A stretch of DNA of 64,000 nucleotides, taken from positions 53,096,801-53,160,800 of the forward strand of contig NW_019211455.1 of the NCBI RefSeq assembly GCF_002443255.2, in the 5' to 3' direction. Each line of letters opens with the position of its first letter. Position 1 is the first letter of the stretch. The translations under genes were made by a program, and so were the position numbers. The DNA comes from Varroa destructor. Lineage: Eukaryota > Arthropoda > Arachnida > Mesostigmata > Varroidae. Of the stretch, positions 13,233 through 25,928 are shown in pieces. The notes under the pieces are model-generated. The model searched no databases. It was not told the origin of the DNA and saw only the letters and a list, made by a program, of their open reading frames with translations.

Positions 13233-14716
13233 AAAATCGTTCCTCTCTAAAGGCGATCCAATAGTCAATCCACCCTCACATATCTGGCTCCGCTTTAAGG
13301 TATCTGTTTGTTAAGCTACGCTGCATAGATTTGCTATGCTGGTAATCCCAAAAGTGTTTGGGTCACAGTCGAAACCTCGTAATTTTGATTGTGTCTGGTG
13401 TTCCAGGTCACTTTTGTTATACTGTTTTTGCCGTCGTCATGTTGTAACGGTACTTTACGTCATTCTTTCTTGTCTGACTTGTGAACCGAAGTTACTCCTT
13501 CCGTACCCTACCTAAAGGCAGCCCGAAACATTCGACTAGCCGATGTATATTTTTCTGTGGCGAAATTTCGATTTGACCGAGCTGCGTTTTTATCCCGAAC
13601 GGCCCTTTCTTAGATATGGTTGGTCGGAGCAGTTCTTGTCGTTCAAATCCAAACCTCAGTCTTTTTTTCAACTCCATATTCCAGCGTTCCTACACTTCGG
13701 ATTACTGAACTGTATAAGATAGTTTTGATTTAATTTCTGTAGCCCTGCGAATTCTCCTTTGATTTCACATGCGATCCTTATAGTCTCTGTGTGTGTAATC
13801 AATTATCAATTAAGGGGATATTTTCTTAGTAATCCTTTGATTGGGAACGAGAATCTAGTGCTGTTACAGCCTAATTTTTATATCTCTAATTATGAGTTAC
13901 TCATGTCACGAGCCCGCCTACCTACCTAGTAATCCCCTAGTAACTCATCACCTAGTAATACCAACTATGGCTCAGACTAAATAAGTTCAGCGTTAGTAGA
14001 AAGATACAAATTAGCTTCGAAAAGAAGAGGCATTTTAGTCTTTCTTCTGAACTGACATTAATTAAACTTAAGGATCATTAGTTTTCAGAACGTTCTAATT
14101 TTCAACTGTAATTGATTGTTTTTGCTTCGCTCTGAACTGTCGCAAATGGGAATAAGTAAGCCACAGGGAGTAAACATACAATTCAGCAATGTTTCATCAT
14201 TTTCGTAAATTCGTTCGTGTAATATCTTCAAAACTGAGACACCCGTCCACCTAGAACTATCTATTTACTATGTTTAATATCAAGCGATACCGTAGAATGT
14301 CATTCGCTCCCTAAAATTCCTACAAAATCTAAAGGGGGTCCAACATTGTCGATGTTCTCATTTAATGCATAAGCATTCTCAACTCACTTTGCAATGATCT
14401 TTTGAGCACGTAAATTGAAGGAATGAGCTATTTTAGCCGACATCGGGAGGACTTCAGTCTGCCAGGTGCAGAATCGAGCGGGGTGACGAGTTTGATGCCC
14501 GGTTGGATAATTTGTGTTTGTCTCCGATCTGCTCTTCATACCTTCCGCTACCTTTCACTGATCATACTGGCTGACGCTGACATTTTTCCTTTTAATTGAC
14601 TTCCGGAAATCAGAGAGTCTTCGGAGAAGTCGTCAGTGTTAACGCGCCTCTATCTCGACCGGAAAATACTTTCCAACGGTTTAGCGAAGTTCTAAAATTT
14701 AGCTAGTCGAGATTGG

Positions 14717-14719
<3 letters not shown>

Positions 14720-14750
<31 letters not shown>
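14720..14750. repeat. (TA)15 microsatellite
   Basis: Uninterrupted TA dinucleotides of about 30 nt. Confidence 0.95.
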
Positions 14751-14751
<1 letters not shown>

Positions 14752-15773
14752 CTTATATATACATAATAGACAATATAACAAGCTAGATCATTTTAGTATT
14801 TAGTCGAATAAACCTTTCTCAGCAGACAGTAATCAGTGCACACAAATGAAATGGAGTTATATGTCAGGGTAGAGAAATTGAAAAGACACGCGCATTGGCT
14901 CACATAGATGGAGTAATGAGCACGTTTTTTTCGCCATAAGAAGTAGCATGTTCTTCAGCCGTCCCCCCGTCCTATAGGCCAGCTACAGGTTGATCCAGTG
15001 ACGCGTTTGGTTATTTGTCGGTATCAACAGCTCGCTATGCATTTGGGAAACAATACAGCGCTTAGAGTAGAGTCGAATCCCGTAATTGGTACTTTGTTTT
15101 CGACGATTTTGGGGCAGCGTTTTAGGACACGTACTTTTTCCACAGGTCTCCTCTAGCCTCATTACCTGTAACGAAGCCAAACCCCAAATAACGAAACGCT
15201 CTTTTCATTGAATTGTATACAGAGCCGGTCTGTGGTTTGATTGAATATTATGAATAAGGCTGTTGTCGTTTTTAACGTAAAACAGTTCAATTTCAAACCA
15301 ATTCTACACGATTCAATTGAACAAGTTGGTATATATTATACGCCCGCTCAACAACTCTCAACGAGATAATAGTGATTTACTATTTTTCATCACAATTATA
15401 GTTATTATTGATGTTTTGCCTTTGGAATCATATTTAGAAGATACCCTTTTCCGACGATACATTGGATTCAGACGGGAGAATAACAATCAACATACCTGCA
15501 AAGCTTTTCGATGCGTTTTAAAATAGTAACTTCGAAAAAGCTTTTGCTGTAATATACGGAAATATTTGGACTTTGTTCCCTTCACATCCGGCTTTGAACA
15601 TACACCCACTGTGTATCGTTTAGTAGCTTTTTATATCATTAAGCTGATTTATCAGGTCAGAGCGGTCTCAATATCGACCATTTTGCGAGGCACACGTTAC
15701 ACAAAAAAAGAAAAAAAAACACAGGAAACGGAATCCTAGATCTAGATAAACAGTCTAGACACACACATGTGAA

Positions 15774-17540
15774 CCATTCTTGTCATACAGTACTTTCTAT
15801 TAGAAGAATTGGAATAATCCTTTTAAGAACAAAAAAAAAAATAACGATTCCGGTGCATTATGTCACAAGTGGCTCAAGATAACATACGAAATATATCACA
15901 CTTTGAATACAGGTTTAATTTACACCATAAGCCTTTGCTACATATACAAACAAGCAAAACGTGAAGTAGGTATTCGTATCCGAGACATTTTTGATTACTG
16001 AGCCGCATGGCACGAGCGCGTATGTCTAGTCCACCAGGTATATGTCGAGTAAATCTGGGTACCACAAAAGCACCTCAGACAGAGTCAAGTACTTAGTTTA
16101 ACGCAAATCTAGCATAACATTACCATCGGTACTGCGAATGATTGTTAGAGGGTTGGATTAGAAAAATAAAAAAGACACCATATTTTCTACCCAACTACTA
16201 TAAACCTTAGGAACAGGCGTTCACAATATTGAAACATCCAATATTCATCTATAATAAGCTTTCGTTAATATTTTATTACTAACTTCGCATTAACCAGGTA
16301 AGCAATCCTTTTGCATGCATATTAACAAAGGCTTTATCTTAAATTCGCTCTGAGAAAACTTCAAAGGAAAGCATGCGGGGACCGCATTTTGTTAGGTTTC
16401 TATAATGGCAGAAAAAGAAAATATTAATGCTTTTTGAAATATTGCCAAAAATAGCAAAGATATTGTCACGGCAGGAAAAAGAAACGTGTGAGGCCACTGA
16501 CGGTTTACACCATTCAGTGTGTCCATATGTTCATACGTGCTGGTGGCTTCGTCAAAGCTTGATACGGAGGATCCGCTTTCAAAGCAAAGCTTCGACTACT
16601 GCGCGACTTCTTTCAGGTCAACTGCTTCAATAGCGGGAAAGAAGCAGAAGGGGTCGAATCATTTGCTGCGGCTGAGGCCGAACCTGCGCATCCGACCGGG
16701 TCTGCCTTTCCGCCTGGATACGCGTCAATAGAGAGTGGTTTGAGCGCATGCTATCGTCTCGGCCCAATGACCCTATTGTTGGCAGCCAGACGGGAAGACA
16801 GTGAAGACGGGTTTGGAGCACGAACTGAAACTTATGACGAAGTCAACGGGGCAATACGGTGAGCTTCTAGTTTGCAGCCACTAGTTTCTGTTGGCGGCGG
16901 CAAGCGTAACGATTTCGTTCGAGTGGACGGTAGCAACAACCTATCCCTATTTATTTCACACACATACGGGTCCAACTGCCCTGAGGCGCTTCTGACCGTA
17001 GGCTAATATGGTGGGCTTTCTGGGGGTCGGAGATATGGCAGTTTTGTAAAGGCAGGCGACGAGACACACAGACATGAACCCACCCAACCAGTTTGTCGAA
17101 CAAGTGGTGCTAGCCATCAGCTCACAGAGCAATTGTCTGTCGCAAAAATGACGACGTCAAGATCCGGAAATCATATTGGTTTACCTACGCGGACTTTCGC
17201 CTACCTACTAGGGACAGTTGCGAGGCTGCAAAGGCTCTCTCAGGCAGACAGGAAGTTAAACCGAACGGTTACGAAATACACTGAGTTATTTCGTCCTGCT
17301 GACGGCGAGAATGATTATAATGTCCTTGGCCTGCAACAGAAGCAGTAGAAAATTGAGACTAGAAAATTATGTGGGCGTCGGACTGGATAGACGGTCCGGC
17401 AGCATTTGCGCGTCGGCGGCAGCAACGGCGGCAAACTGACTTACAGCTTTTCAGTCTCCTGTATATGGCAACTGTAACTTACGGAAATCTTCGAGACTGC
17501 TAGGCGACGGAAAGGCTGCGCAAGCAGGGACCTTTTAACC
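15774..17540 (+). repeat. Left arm of a large inverted repeat
   Basis: Positions p in this arm pair with 36374-p in the right arm through the outer part without any indel. From 15774 to 16657 I find a single mismatch (near 16326) in about 884 nt. From 16658 inward the arms differ by many substitutions and small indels (roughly 80-85% identity by eye). An identical island sits at 16809-16902. Detectable similarity ends at about 17540. The outer half is AT-rich, and the inner half is GC-richer with remnants of open frames. No transposase, reverse transcriptase or target-site duplication is visible at the outer ends. Confidence 0.93.
16617..16858 (+). pseudogene. Exon-like open frame in the left arm, broken in the right arm
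   Basis: Seen: a pyrimidine tract ending in CAG at 16614-16616 precedes an 80-codon open frame that ends at a donor-like site (CG|GTGAGC at 16859). The frame is also open upstream to about 16562. The product starts VNCFNSGKEAEG and is rich in Ala, Glu and Gly. I do not recognise it. In the right arm the same frame is lost after about 35 codons because of small indels, although the end of the segment and the donor-like site are identical. Inference: a decayed exon or transposon open reading frame. Chance is a real alternative. Confidence 0.25.
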
Positions 17541-18835
17541 TTGCTTGGTTCACTCCGGTCTGAGTTAGCGGCAGATAAGTCTTTCAGAACAAACCTTTTT
17601 CTCCGGTGAGGGTGCAGGTAAGCAAAATCTGACACGTTAATTATATATTCCATATCCCAATTCATAATCAAGATGACATCGATGGAGTTTCGACAAAGTA
17701 CCATAATTTTTATATTGATCTAGCATACGCTGACTTTGAGCTCAGCTAAGTTCAATCATTGGGTTTTCAGGCTCAGAATCACTAATACACTACAGAGGAA
17801 CAGTGCAACGCTAGTGTTGTTTGAACTTTCGTTATGAAATAAGACTCCCTGATCTTTTTAGGTGGTTTAAGTTCTTCATACCAACATTTTAGCTGACCCT
17901 GTAACCCAAACAAACCTAAATAGAGAACAAAACAGGCTTACGAACTATAACAAGTGAATGTTTTTAAATAAATCATATATCCATAAGGAAGGAGGTCGAC
18001 AGCGCAGTCACTTGCGACACAGTCTTCCTCAACTACACGGAAAATGCTGATCTCCAATGCATTCCCCACAAAATGGAAGATGTTAAAACTCACCTAAATA
18101 GATTTATACGAGTTGCTCCTGAGACTGAAAGAATAACGTGTTGCAATTTATAGTTTTTTTCATATCCGATATTTCAAAGGATTATGCAGTGCTTCTGCAT
18201 AGACGGAGAAGGATATGTATGTTAGTTTTCCACTTGATCTAGGCGCAGAATCCTTCTGGGTGGCCGAAGTCGAGACGCTAATAAGAATGAACGAGTCGTC
18301 GAAAATCTATAGTGGGCAATCGCCGTAAAAAAAGCGTTTTATAGAAGTATTCAAATTGTCAAGCCTTAAGGCATGGTCCTTATATAATTTACACCGTATC
18401 AAATATTCGATATGTCAAGTTTTGGTGAGATAATAAAGTTGCTTTGAAAGTGTGCCACTCGGTTTAAGTTAACAGTTGTGGAAAAATAACTCAACAAAGT
18501 AGGACTAATGGAATCGTCTATCATAAAGGTTTCCAGCAAGCGGCTCCTGGTCGTACGAGAGGTAACTTTAGATAATCGATAGACTGGCTAGAAAAGCTAC
18601 AGTCTAAATAGTCGGTCTTTTAACTCACGTGAACACCCTGCTCTAAGCAGACTCTTCAACAAAACGTCAAAGGGTGGTACTACGGTTCCTTTGACAACTT
18701 TGCATACTTTTCTACTATGATTAGAAAACTCCACTTGCCATTGGACACTAGTATTGTGGGCTTTGCCGTTGGTTCCGAAAATAACGGAAATCTGAACGAA
18801 CACAAGGGAGGTAGCAGAAGCTTACTTCGAGATGG
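17541..18835. other. Spacer between the inverted repeat arms
   Basis: About 1.3 kb of mostly AT-rich DNA separating the two arms. No gene, tRNA or convincing exon is seen. Transcription across the whole locus from either side would produce a hairpin RNA with this spacer as the loop. Confidence 0.6.
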
Positions 18836-20600
18836 GGTTAAAACGCCCCTGCCTATGTGGCCTTCCTGTCGCCTAAAAGTCCCGAAGGTCTCCATGGGCC
18901 ACAGTCGTCGCCCACAGGAGATCAAAAAGCTGCAAGTCAGCTTGCTACCGCTGCTGCTGTTGACCTGTAATCGCTTCCGGACCACCTATCCGGTCCGGCG
19001 CCGACATAATATTCTAGTCTCGATTTTCCGCTGCTGCTATTGTAAGCCAAGGCCGTTATCATCGTTCTCGCCGTCAGCAGGTTGAAACAACTCAGTTTAT
19101 TTCGTATAAGGTCACTTAGCTTCCTGCCTGCCCAGGAAAGCTTTTGCAGCATCACGACATTCCCTCGTAGGTAGGCGAAGTCCTATGTAGCTAGACCAGT
19201 AGAACTTTCAGATATTGACGTCGCCACCTTTGCGACAGACTGCTGCTTTGTTAGCCTACGGCTAGCGCGACTGGCTCGACCAACTGGTGGGTGTCTCAAT
19301 TCATATCTGGGTGTCTCGCCACCTGCCTTTGCAGGACTGCCATATTTCCTACCCCCAGAAAACCCATCACATTAGCCTACAGTCAGAAACGCCTCAGGGC
19401 GCTTGGACCCCTATGAGTGTGGGATAAAAAGGGATAGGTTGTTGCTACCGCCCACTTGAACAAAATTGTTACGCCTGCCGCCGCCAACAGAAACTAGTGG
19501 CTGCAAACTAGAAGCTCACCGTATTGCCCCGTTGACTTCGTCATAAGTTTCAGTTCGTGCTCCAAACCAGTCCTCACTGTCTTCTCCTCTGGTTACCAAT
19601 AATAGGGTCGTTAGGCCGAGACGATAGCATGCGTTCAAACCACTCTTTACCATTGCTTACCCAAACGGAAGGGTAGACTCGGATACGCAGTTTCGGCTTC
19701 AGCCGCAGCAAATGACTCGACCCCTTCTGCTTCTTTCCCGCTATTGAAGCAGTTGACCTGAAAGAAGTCGCGCAGTAGTCGAAGCTTTGCTTTGAAAGCG
19801 GATCCTCCGTATCAAGCTTTGACGAAGCCACCAGCACGTATGAACATATGGACACACTGAATGGTGTAAACCGTCAGTGGCCTCACACGTTTCTTTTTCC
19901 TGCCGTGACAATATCTTTGCTATTTTTGGCAATATTTCAAAAAGCATTAATATTTTCTTTTTCTGCCATTATAGAAACCTAACAAAATGCGGTCCCCGCA
20001 TGCTTTCCTTTGAAGTTTTCTCAGAGCGAATTTAAGATAAAGCCTTTTTTAATATGCATGCAAAAGGATTGCTTACCTGGTTAATGCGAAGTTAGTAATA
20101 AAATATTAACGAAAGCTTATTATAGATGAATATTGGATGTTTCAATATTGTGAACGCCTGTTCCTAAGGTTTATAGTAGTTGGGTAGAAAATATGGTGTC
20201 TTTTTTATTTTTCTAATCCAACCCTCTAACAATCATTCGCAGTACCGATGGTAATGTTATGCTAGATTTGCGTTAAACTAAGTACTTGACTCTGTCTGAG
20301 GTGCTTTTGTGGTACCCAGATTTACTCGACATATACCTGGTGGACTAGACATACGCGCTCGTGCCATGCGGCTCAGTAATCAAAAATGTCTCGGATACGA
20401 ATACCTACTTCACGTTTTGCTTGTTTGTATATGTAGCAAAGGCTTATGGTGTAAATTAAACCTGTATTCAAAGTGTGATATATTTCGTATGTTATCTTGA
20501 GCCACTTGTGACATAATGCACCGGAATCGTTATTTTTTTTTTTGTTCTTAAAAGGATTATTCCAATTCTTCTAATAGAAAGTACTGTATGACAAGAATGG
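18836..20600 (-). repeat. Right arm of a large inverted repeat
   Basis: This is the reverse complement of 15774-17540. Outer part 19717-20600 matches 15774-16657 almost perfectly, so open frames are shared in mirror image (for example 16427-16633 on + and 19741-19947 on -; 15874-16065 on - and 20309-20500 on +). Inner part 18836-19716 is diverged. The shared short open frames resemble no protein I recognise, and their mirroring comes from the DNA repeat rather than from coding evidence. Confidence 0.93.
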
Positions 20601-22140
20601 CTTAAATAAAGGTGGTAATATTTGTAACAAGAGCTAAGATCGAGCGTCATTATTCAAAAGAAACATAAAAAGACGGTTATATCAGAGAAAAAAAACTCTA
20701 AAGAAAGGTGACGGAAACTCGTGCGGTTATTTTACTAAAAGTCACTGGAGAAATTAATCCGCGTATTTTTTTACACGGATAATATATACAAGCATTTTTA
20801 ACGATATCCACATGACCTTACGAGATTCAATTACCTAACGTACCCATTCGGTAATAATATCAATCATAAACTTTTAATATCTTTAGTTTACTCGCCTACA
20901 ATTTTCAAGTCTAGACATGAAGTACTTTTATGCTGGTGAAGCCTAGAGGCGAGGCAAAGGTGTTCATCCTCTGTCTGGGAGTCATACTCTTTTACTTTAG
21001 TTTTCTTCGTCGGTATGGTATGGATAGCGAATATACTGTATAAAGCCTGACGAATCGAAGAAACGCGAAGGCATAAATAAATATATACACCATAGTGAAT
21101 CGCTCTCTGAATAGCTGTTCCTTAGAGAATAATAGGTAAAGCCGTCGTTCATTCTTGGTGCTACCACAATAAAGCCCTGCTTGGCCCTGCCGAGCCGCGG
21201 CCATGTTTATTGGTTGCCACGACCCCGTATTTTAGCGTTTGCTTGCCCTCTGTTTCTTCACGAGGTTCATGAGTCAAGAAGGCATCGCCTTTGCCGCTCA
21301 GCCTTGCCTAGCATTGCAACTGCCATTTAGCGATGACTACGCTGAAGCCGTGCATTGTCGACCATAGTAAAAGCTCTTCTAAGCCGGAGCGCTTTTGGAC
21401 CCAACGAAAGCAAGTCGCACGGAATATAGACGCCTGCCTGCTGGTGTTTAGTGCACTCTATTATGACGGTGGGCTCTTGGTCTTTCTAACCTAGGCTATT
21501 TATGGTTGTCCTCTAGCCTTATGCCGTCAGCACTGTTTGCGGTCAGAAAATTTTCAGCCCGCACGAGTATGATAGGTCGAGGGCGAGTATGATAGGCATT
21601 TACGTGTATGTATAAACTTCCATTTCAAAGGCGGCATCTCGCGAGCAAATCGAAAAGTATGTAGAGTAGAGCATAGATAAAGTCGTGATGGTTGACAAAA
21701 ACTAGATTAAAGACTTTCGTAGGAATTATGATATATTTATACGATTTGAGCTTGCTTTGTCTGCCTTCCGTTCATAATAAAGCAACGTCCTAAGCCAACG
21801 GAAATATAGTGAAGATGAAGACGCGTTTTATTTAAATAATAGGCCAAGTTCTAGATCTCGGTTACAGTAATAATATTGGGTTATGCAAATAGCTTCTATA
21901 GTGAAACGAGAGATGACCAGCTTTACGTACAATATTTTAGCAATCTTCTCTCTCTGTTCTTAGTTCCTATAAAATATCTCATAACCTGTGGATTAGATTG
22001 TCGTGGATCTCCGTCGCAATCCTAGAAAGATCTATGGAATGGAATGGAATAGTGATGATACGCGCTGAACCAAAGTGTGACCGGCATCGTCAAGGCGTTA
22101 CTGCCAAATCCTAGCTCAATCATAACTTTTTCATTGATCG
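20601..22140. other. Intergenic DNA, nothing recognised
   Basis: AT-rich immediately outside the inverted repeat, GC-richer at about 21180-21560. No open frame with a domain. Confidence 0.5.
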
Positions 22141-22330
22141 CTCTTCGGTGATGGCCTAGTGGGTAACGTATTTGACTTAAGGATACGTCGTGGCTTAGGT
22201 TCGAATCCGGGTATGGACAGGATTTCAGCGTTTCGTGATGAGAGCCAGTCAACCATCCGTCTGGTGGAATTATGCACAACGGCGATACCGGACGTGCACC
22301 ATTTTCTTATAGTTCGCTTCATTATTATGG
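22141..22330 (+). mobile_element. tRNA-derived SINE-like element (tRNA-Leu(UAA)-like head)
   Basis: Seen: a box A match, TGGCCTAGTGG, at 22152-22162 and a perfect box B, GGTTCGAATCC, at 22198-22208, 46 nt apart start to start, as in RNA polymerase III promoters. Between them GACTTAAGG resembles the anticodon loop of tRNA-Leu(UAA), flanked by complementary CGTAT and ATACG. The 5' and 3' ends do not pair into an acceptor stem, the T-stem is imperfect, and the long variable arm of tRNA-Leu is missing. It is therefore not a working tRNA gene. Inference: the head of a SINE, with an unrelated body following from about 22215. The 3' end (about 22330) is a guess, because no clear A-tail or target-site duplication is seen. 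Confidence 0.6.
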
Positions 22331-24694
22331 ACATCGGTCACAGTCTGCGTCTTCATAGTCAACGCTACTGTAGACGGGTGAACCACAACAAATTCAGTAC
22401 GCATTGCATGCACCCAAATGGTGCAATGTAACGGTCTAGCCAATGCCGCGTGTGTATTCGTTTTTCCTTCGATCTTTACAAATTCCGGTTTATTTACACA
22501 TGTATGTTCAAGCAAGAAGTATCTCTTTAGATGCTAGTCCCCTTCAAAGCTCGGATCGCGTCTTTATAATGAGATGAACATTTTGTTACGGTGTACTACC
22601 CCATATTCCGTAAAATCATTTTACAAAGTAACGACAAAATACACTACCTGAATGTTACACTCTTTAAATATAGTACCTATACGAAAATACCGAATGGCTC
22701 GTACAACTTAGAAATTTTTTCTATGCCTTATTTCCAATACAGCAGAAGATGTTTTAACGATATTTTATCGAACATGAAGGACGTGTCATTGATAATGATC
22801 ATGTTTGTTCAATATAAGCATCATCGACCGCGAGTATAGCTTCGATCTAGGTTACCGCTAATAACTTTTTTTTAGTATTTTTTTGTTTGATCTACTGAGG
22901 TTTTTTATAGTAACTGTGCATCTCGTTATATCGGTAAGAGCAAACCAGTTACACTGTGGCCTAATCACGTCGTACTTAAGAAATTGCAATTGAAGTAAGT
23001 CGAAGTTGGGCTGATGGCAGCCGAAAAAGTCCCAAAAATGTTTTTTAAAATTAGCTTTCAGGATCCAACGAATAAGGAATGTGCAGTAAGATGCAAGCTG
23101 TTTCCAAGATAGTAGCCGTTCGAGTTTATCTGGAAAACCCAATTGGCAAATGATTTTTGTTTCTAAAGCCATCGTTCATTTCTGTACGGAAGGCCTAGAA
23201 GTATCAAAAATCGCGTTTTGAGCCATTCTGATGGATGATGAGTTTTTTTTAATTTTATTTTTAGGATTTTCCGGTTTATCTTATAAAAATCTTGTTCGAA
23301 TTATTTAGAAGAATCACAAAGACGTGCAATAATTTGGGTCATCGATTTCGAGAAAAAAAACGGAGCGGTTTTCGTCCTGGCCGTAGTTCGTCCCGCACGA
23401 GTAGATCGAATGATAGCTAATTCTCGTTGAAATTCTAAAGTGGATGCTCTGTTCTTTGTCATAATGAAATTGTTGCTTTGTTCTAGAAGGAGCTGGCGAG
23501 CGTCAAATAAACGCATGTTCGTTATGATAAACAGATTGCCAGTGTTATTAGAGCACATCACCCTCTACCTATATATATATTGTTTGTCGAAAAGACAGTG
23601 TCTGTTTTTAAGCAAAAATTGAAGCAAATAATGTTTATATCTGGAAATAATTTTTATTCCATAATAAAAATTATTGAACTAAATATTGGATATGTTGATC
23701 GAGAGCCTTCCGCCATTTTTTAATTACCGTTACCGTAGAACTTTTGTGGCTCGTGGGTAAAAAATTGTGCCAAGTAATTTTTTTTATACCCCCGTTAAAA
23801 CCTTAAAGACCATAACAGGTGATGGTCTGATGGTGCACGATCTACGCTAGCAGGTGCTCCCATCCAAATGCTCTCAATTTCTGCTACTTATGATACTTAA
23901 GATGTATGTGATTTGGCGACACTTTTTCAGTAGTTTGCCATAATAATTATTCACTCCTCACAATAAAAATTTGAATCGATCGTTGACAGACTGCAGCAAG
24001 TCATAATGTGGGGGTTCCTATCCAGCCCCAGCATCCGTGTGAGCTTTACACATTTTTGTCGTGTGCGATCCGCTTTTTCTCACCCATGTCCAACCGCATG
24101 GAACCGCATGGCCTTGGAAATGGTTGGATTACATTACGTTTCTATATATTTTCGCAGATGGAATTACGATCGAGTAAATTATTTTCCATCAATTCGGGGG
24201 TGGCACTCAGACATGCGTGTTTTATTTCGAGCTAACCTTTTTCAAGTAGTTTAAAACTGTTTGTTGATGGATGTCTGCGCTATTGGAAATCTCTCTATGG
24301 AAAGCTATGGAAACTCACATGTGTCCTGTTCCACTTCTTCAGCTCTTTCCATAGTTAGTTGACTACCATCGTTCACATTGGAATCTCTTAAGCGAACACG
24401 ATAGAACCGTTTTTAGGCCATATACGATACAGAGCAAGACCTTTTTTGTGGGCCCGGCCAGCATGTGCGCCTTTATCATTATCAAATTATAAATTGTAGT
24501 ACATTTTCACAGAAACCTCACTTATATTCAAGGTGCTCTATTACAAACACTTCTACTACTAAATTTGTCGCAGTTTACTACTAAATCTGAGTTTTCGAAT
24601 GGTACTAACGCCGGCACGACTCATATACCCATCAATACGTGAGTTCTAAGCCAGAGAAACTGTCAATGCCTCTTCGACAACCCAACATACATGC

Positions 24695-24719
24695 ATATAT
24701 ATATATATATATATATATA
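24695..24719. repeat. (TA)12 microsatellite
   Basis: Uninterrupted alternating TA dinucleotides after GCA. Confidence 0.95.
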
Positions 24720-25884
24720 AAGTGCACACTGACTTCATTTATACCACTTCGAAAAAACTTTTCATTGCTGTGGATTTATTATATGACTACATTGCACTAA
24801 AGACCTTTAAGGTCTTCAAGAAGATCACTAAGAATCATTTACGAAATTTTCATACACAATTTAAATTCTCCATTGTAATTTAAAAAATAACTGTTTTCTA
24901 CGTACTTTCAAGGGATGAATACTTTTTATTATTATTGTTCTTATTGATAATGTGATTGTTGCTTCGCGAGCTTTAAACGGACCTCTAATATCAGTATTAC
25001 GTAAGCTGTAACGTTGCGTCACTGTGAATATACCGAGCGTCCCGAATGCAAGTTCAACCGTTAACTGTCTAAATATTGTTAGCAATAAAATGACTGTAGT
25101 ATCAATTAGTTATTTTATTGTTGCCAAACTTGACTACAGCAATTAATCACAGAAGGGTATTCGCAGAAGGAGAACAGCCGCTCTTCATGGATCTTCCTGT
25201 AGCAACCTTATCTTGAATCGCTAAATAATTGCAATAATAAAATAATAAAAACCATCTTAAAATGTTGTCACGAGTGTCGTATGTATAGTTCTATGATTCA
25301 TTAGAACTGTTTTGTAAAAGAACATTAGAGACACATGCAGACCTGCTTAGAGATACAAAAGATGGCGTGCAAGAAAAAATAGAATGAAGATTTTTTAAAC
25401 AGAGAAAATCAGAAAAAGGTGCTGTCTACTGTTAGCAAAGAGCAAGCATTAGGAACGCCCATATTTTTTATTTTTTTTTTAAGCTTTTAGGAAAAAAATT
25501 TGATTTCGTTAATTTCTTTCTGGTTAGGAGCTGTGTTTAGGTAATCTTAAAGATCAACCGTGATTAAAGTGGACGCTTTTGCTGTTAAAGCAAGAAACAA
25601 ACAGAACATCTATTTACATTCTGAGAAAACCAACTGTGGTACTATCTTTACTGTCACTGTTTTTCCCAAAACTATACGAACAGTTACCTTGAGGAGCCTA
25701 TTTCAGATGCTAATGCTGTTATTAATGAGAGAAACATGAGGAAACGCTATGATTTTTAACACGATTACTGCCACCTACGGGCTCCTGGCTATCTTTTTTT
25801 TGCGCCAAGCATTTCTACCGGAACTTTCCAGCGGTATCAATTTTTTTAGGCTTACAAAATAATGGAGAGCTTTGCTTATGTATG

Positions 25885-25928
25885 TATAATGAGAGTACGT
25901 ATATATAAATATATGTACTCTCATTATA
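25885..25928 (+). repeat. 44-nt near-perfect palindrome
   Basis: TATAATGAGAGTAC at 25885-25898 is matched by its reverse complement at 25915-25928, and the bases between are (TA)-rich and can extend the stem through one G-T pair. The structure could be a cruciform-forming site or the tip of a foldback element. Confidence 0.75.

Larger units (their letters stand above)
11111..15773. other. Intergenic DNA, nothing recognised
   Basis: AT-rich, with a somewhat GC-richer stretch near 12380-12860, a small hairpin at 13209 and the (TA)15 tract at 14720. No supported gene. Confidence 0.5.
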
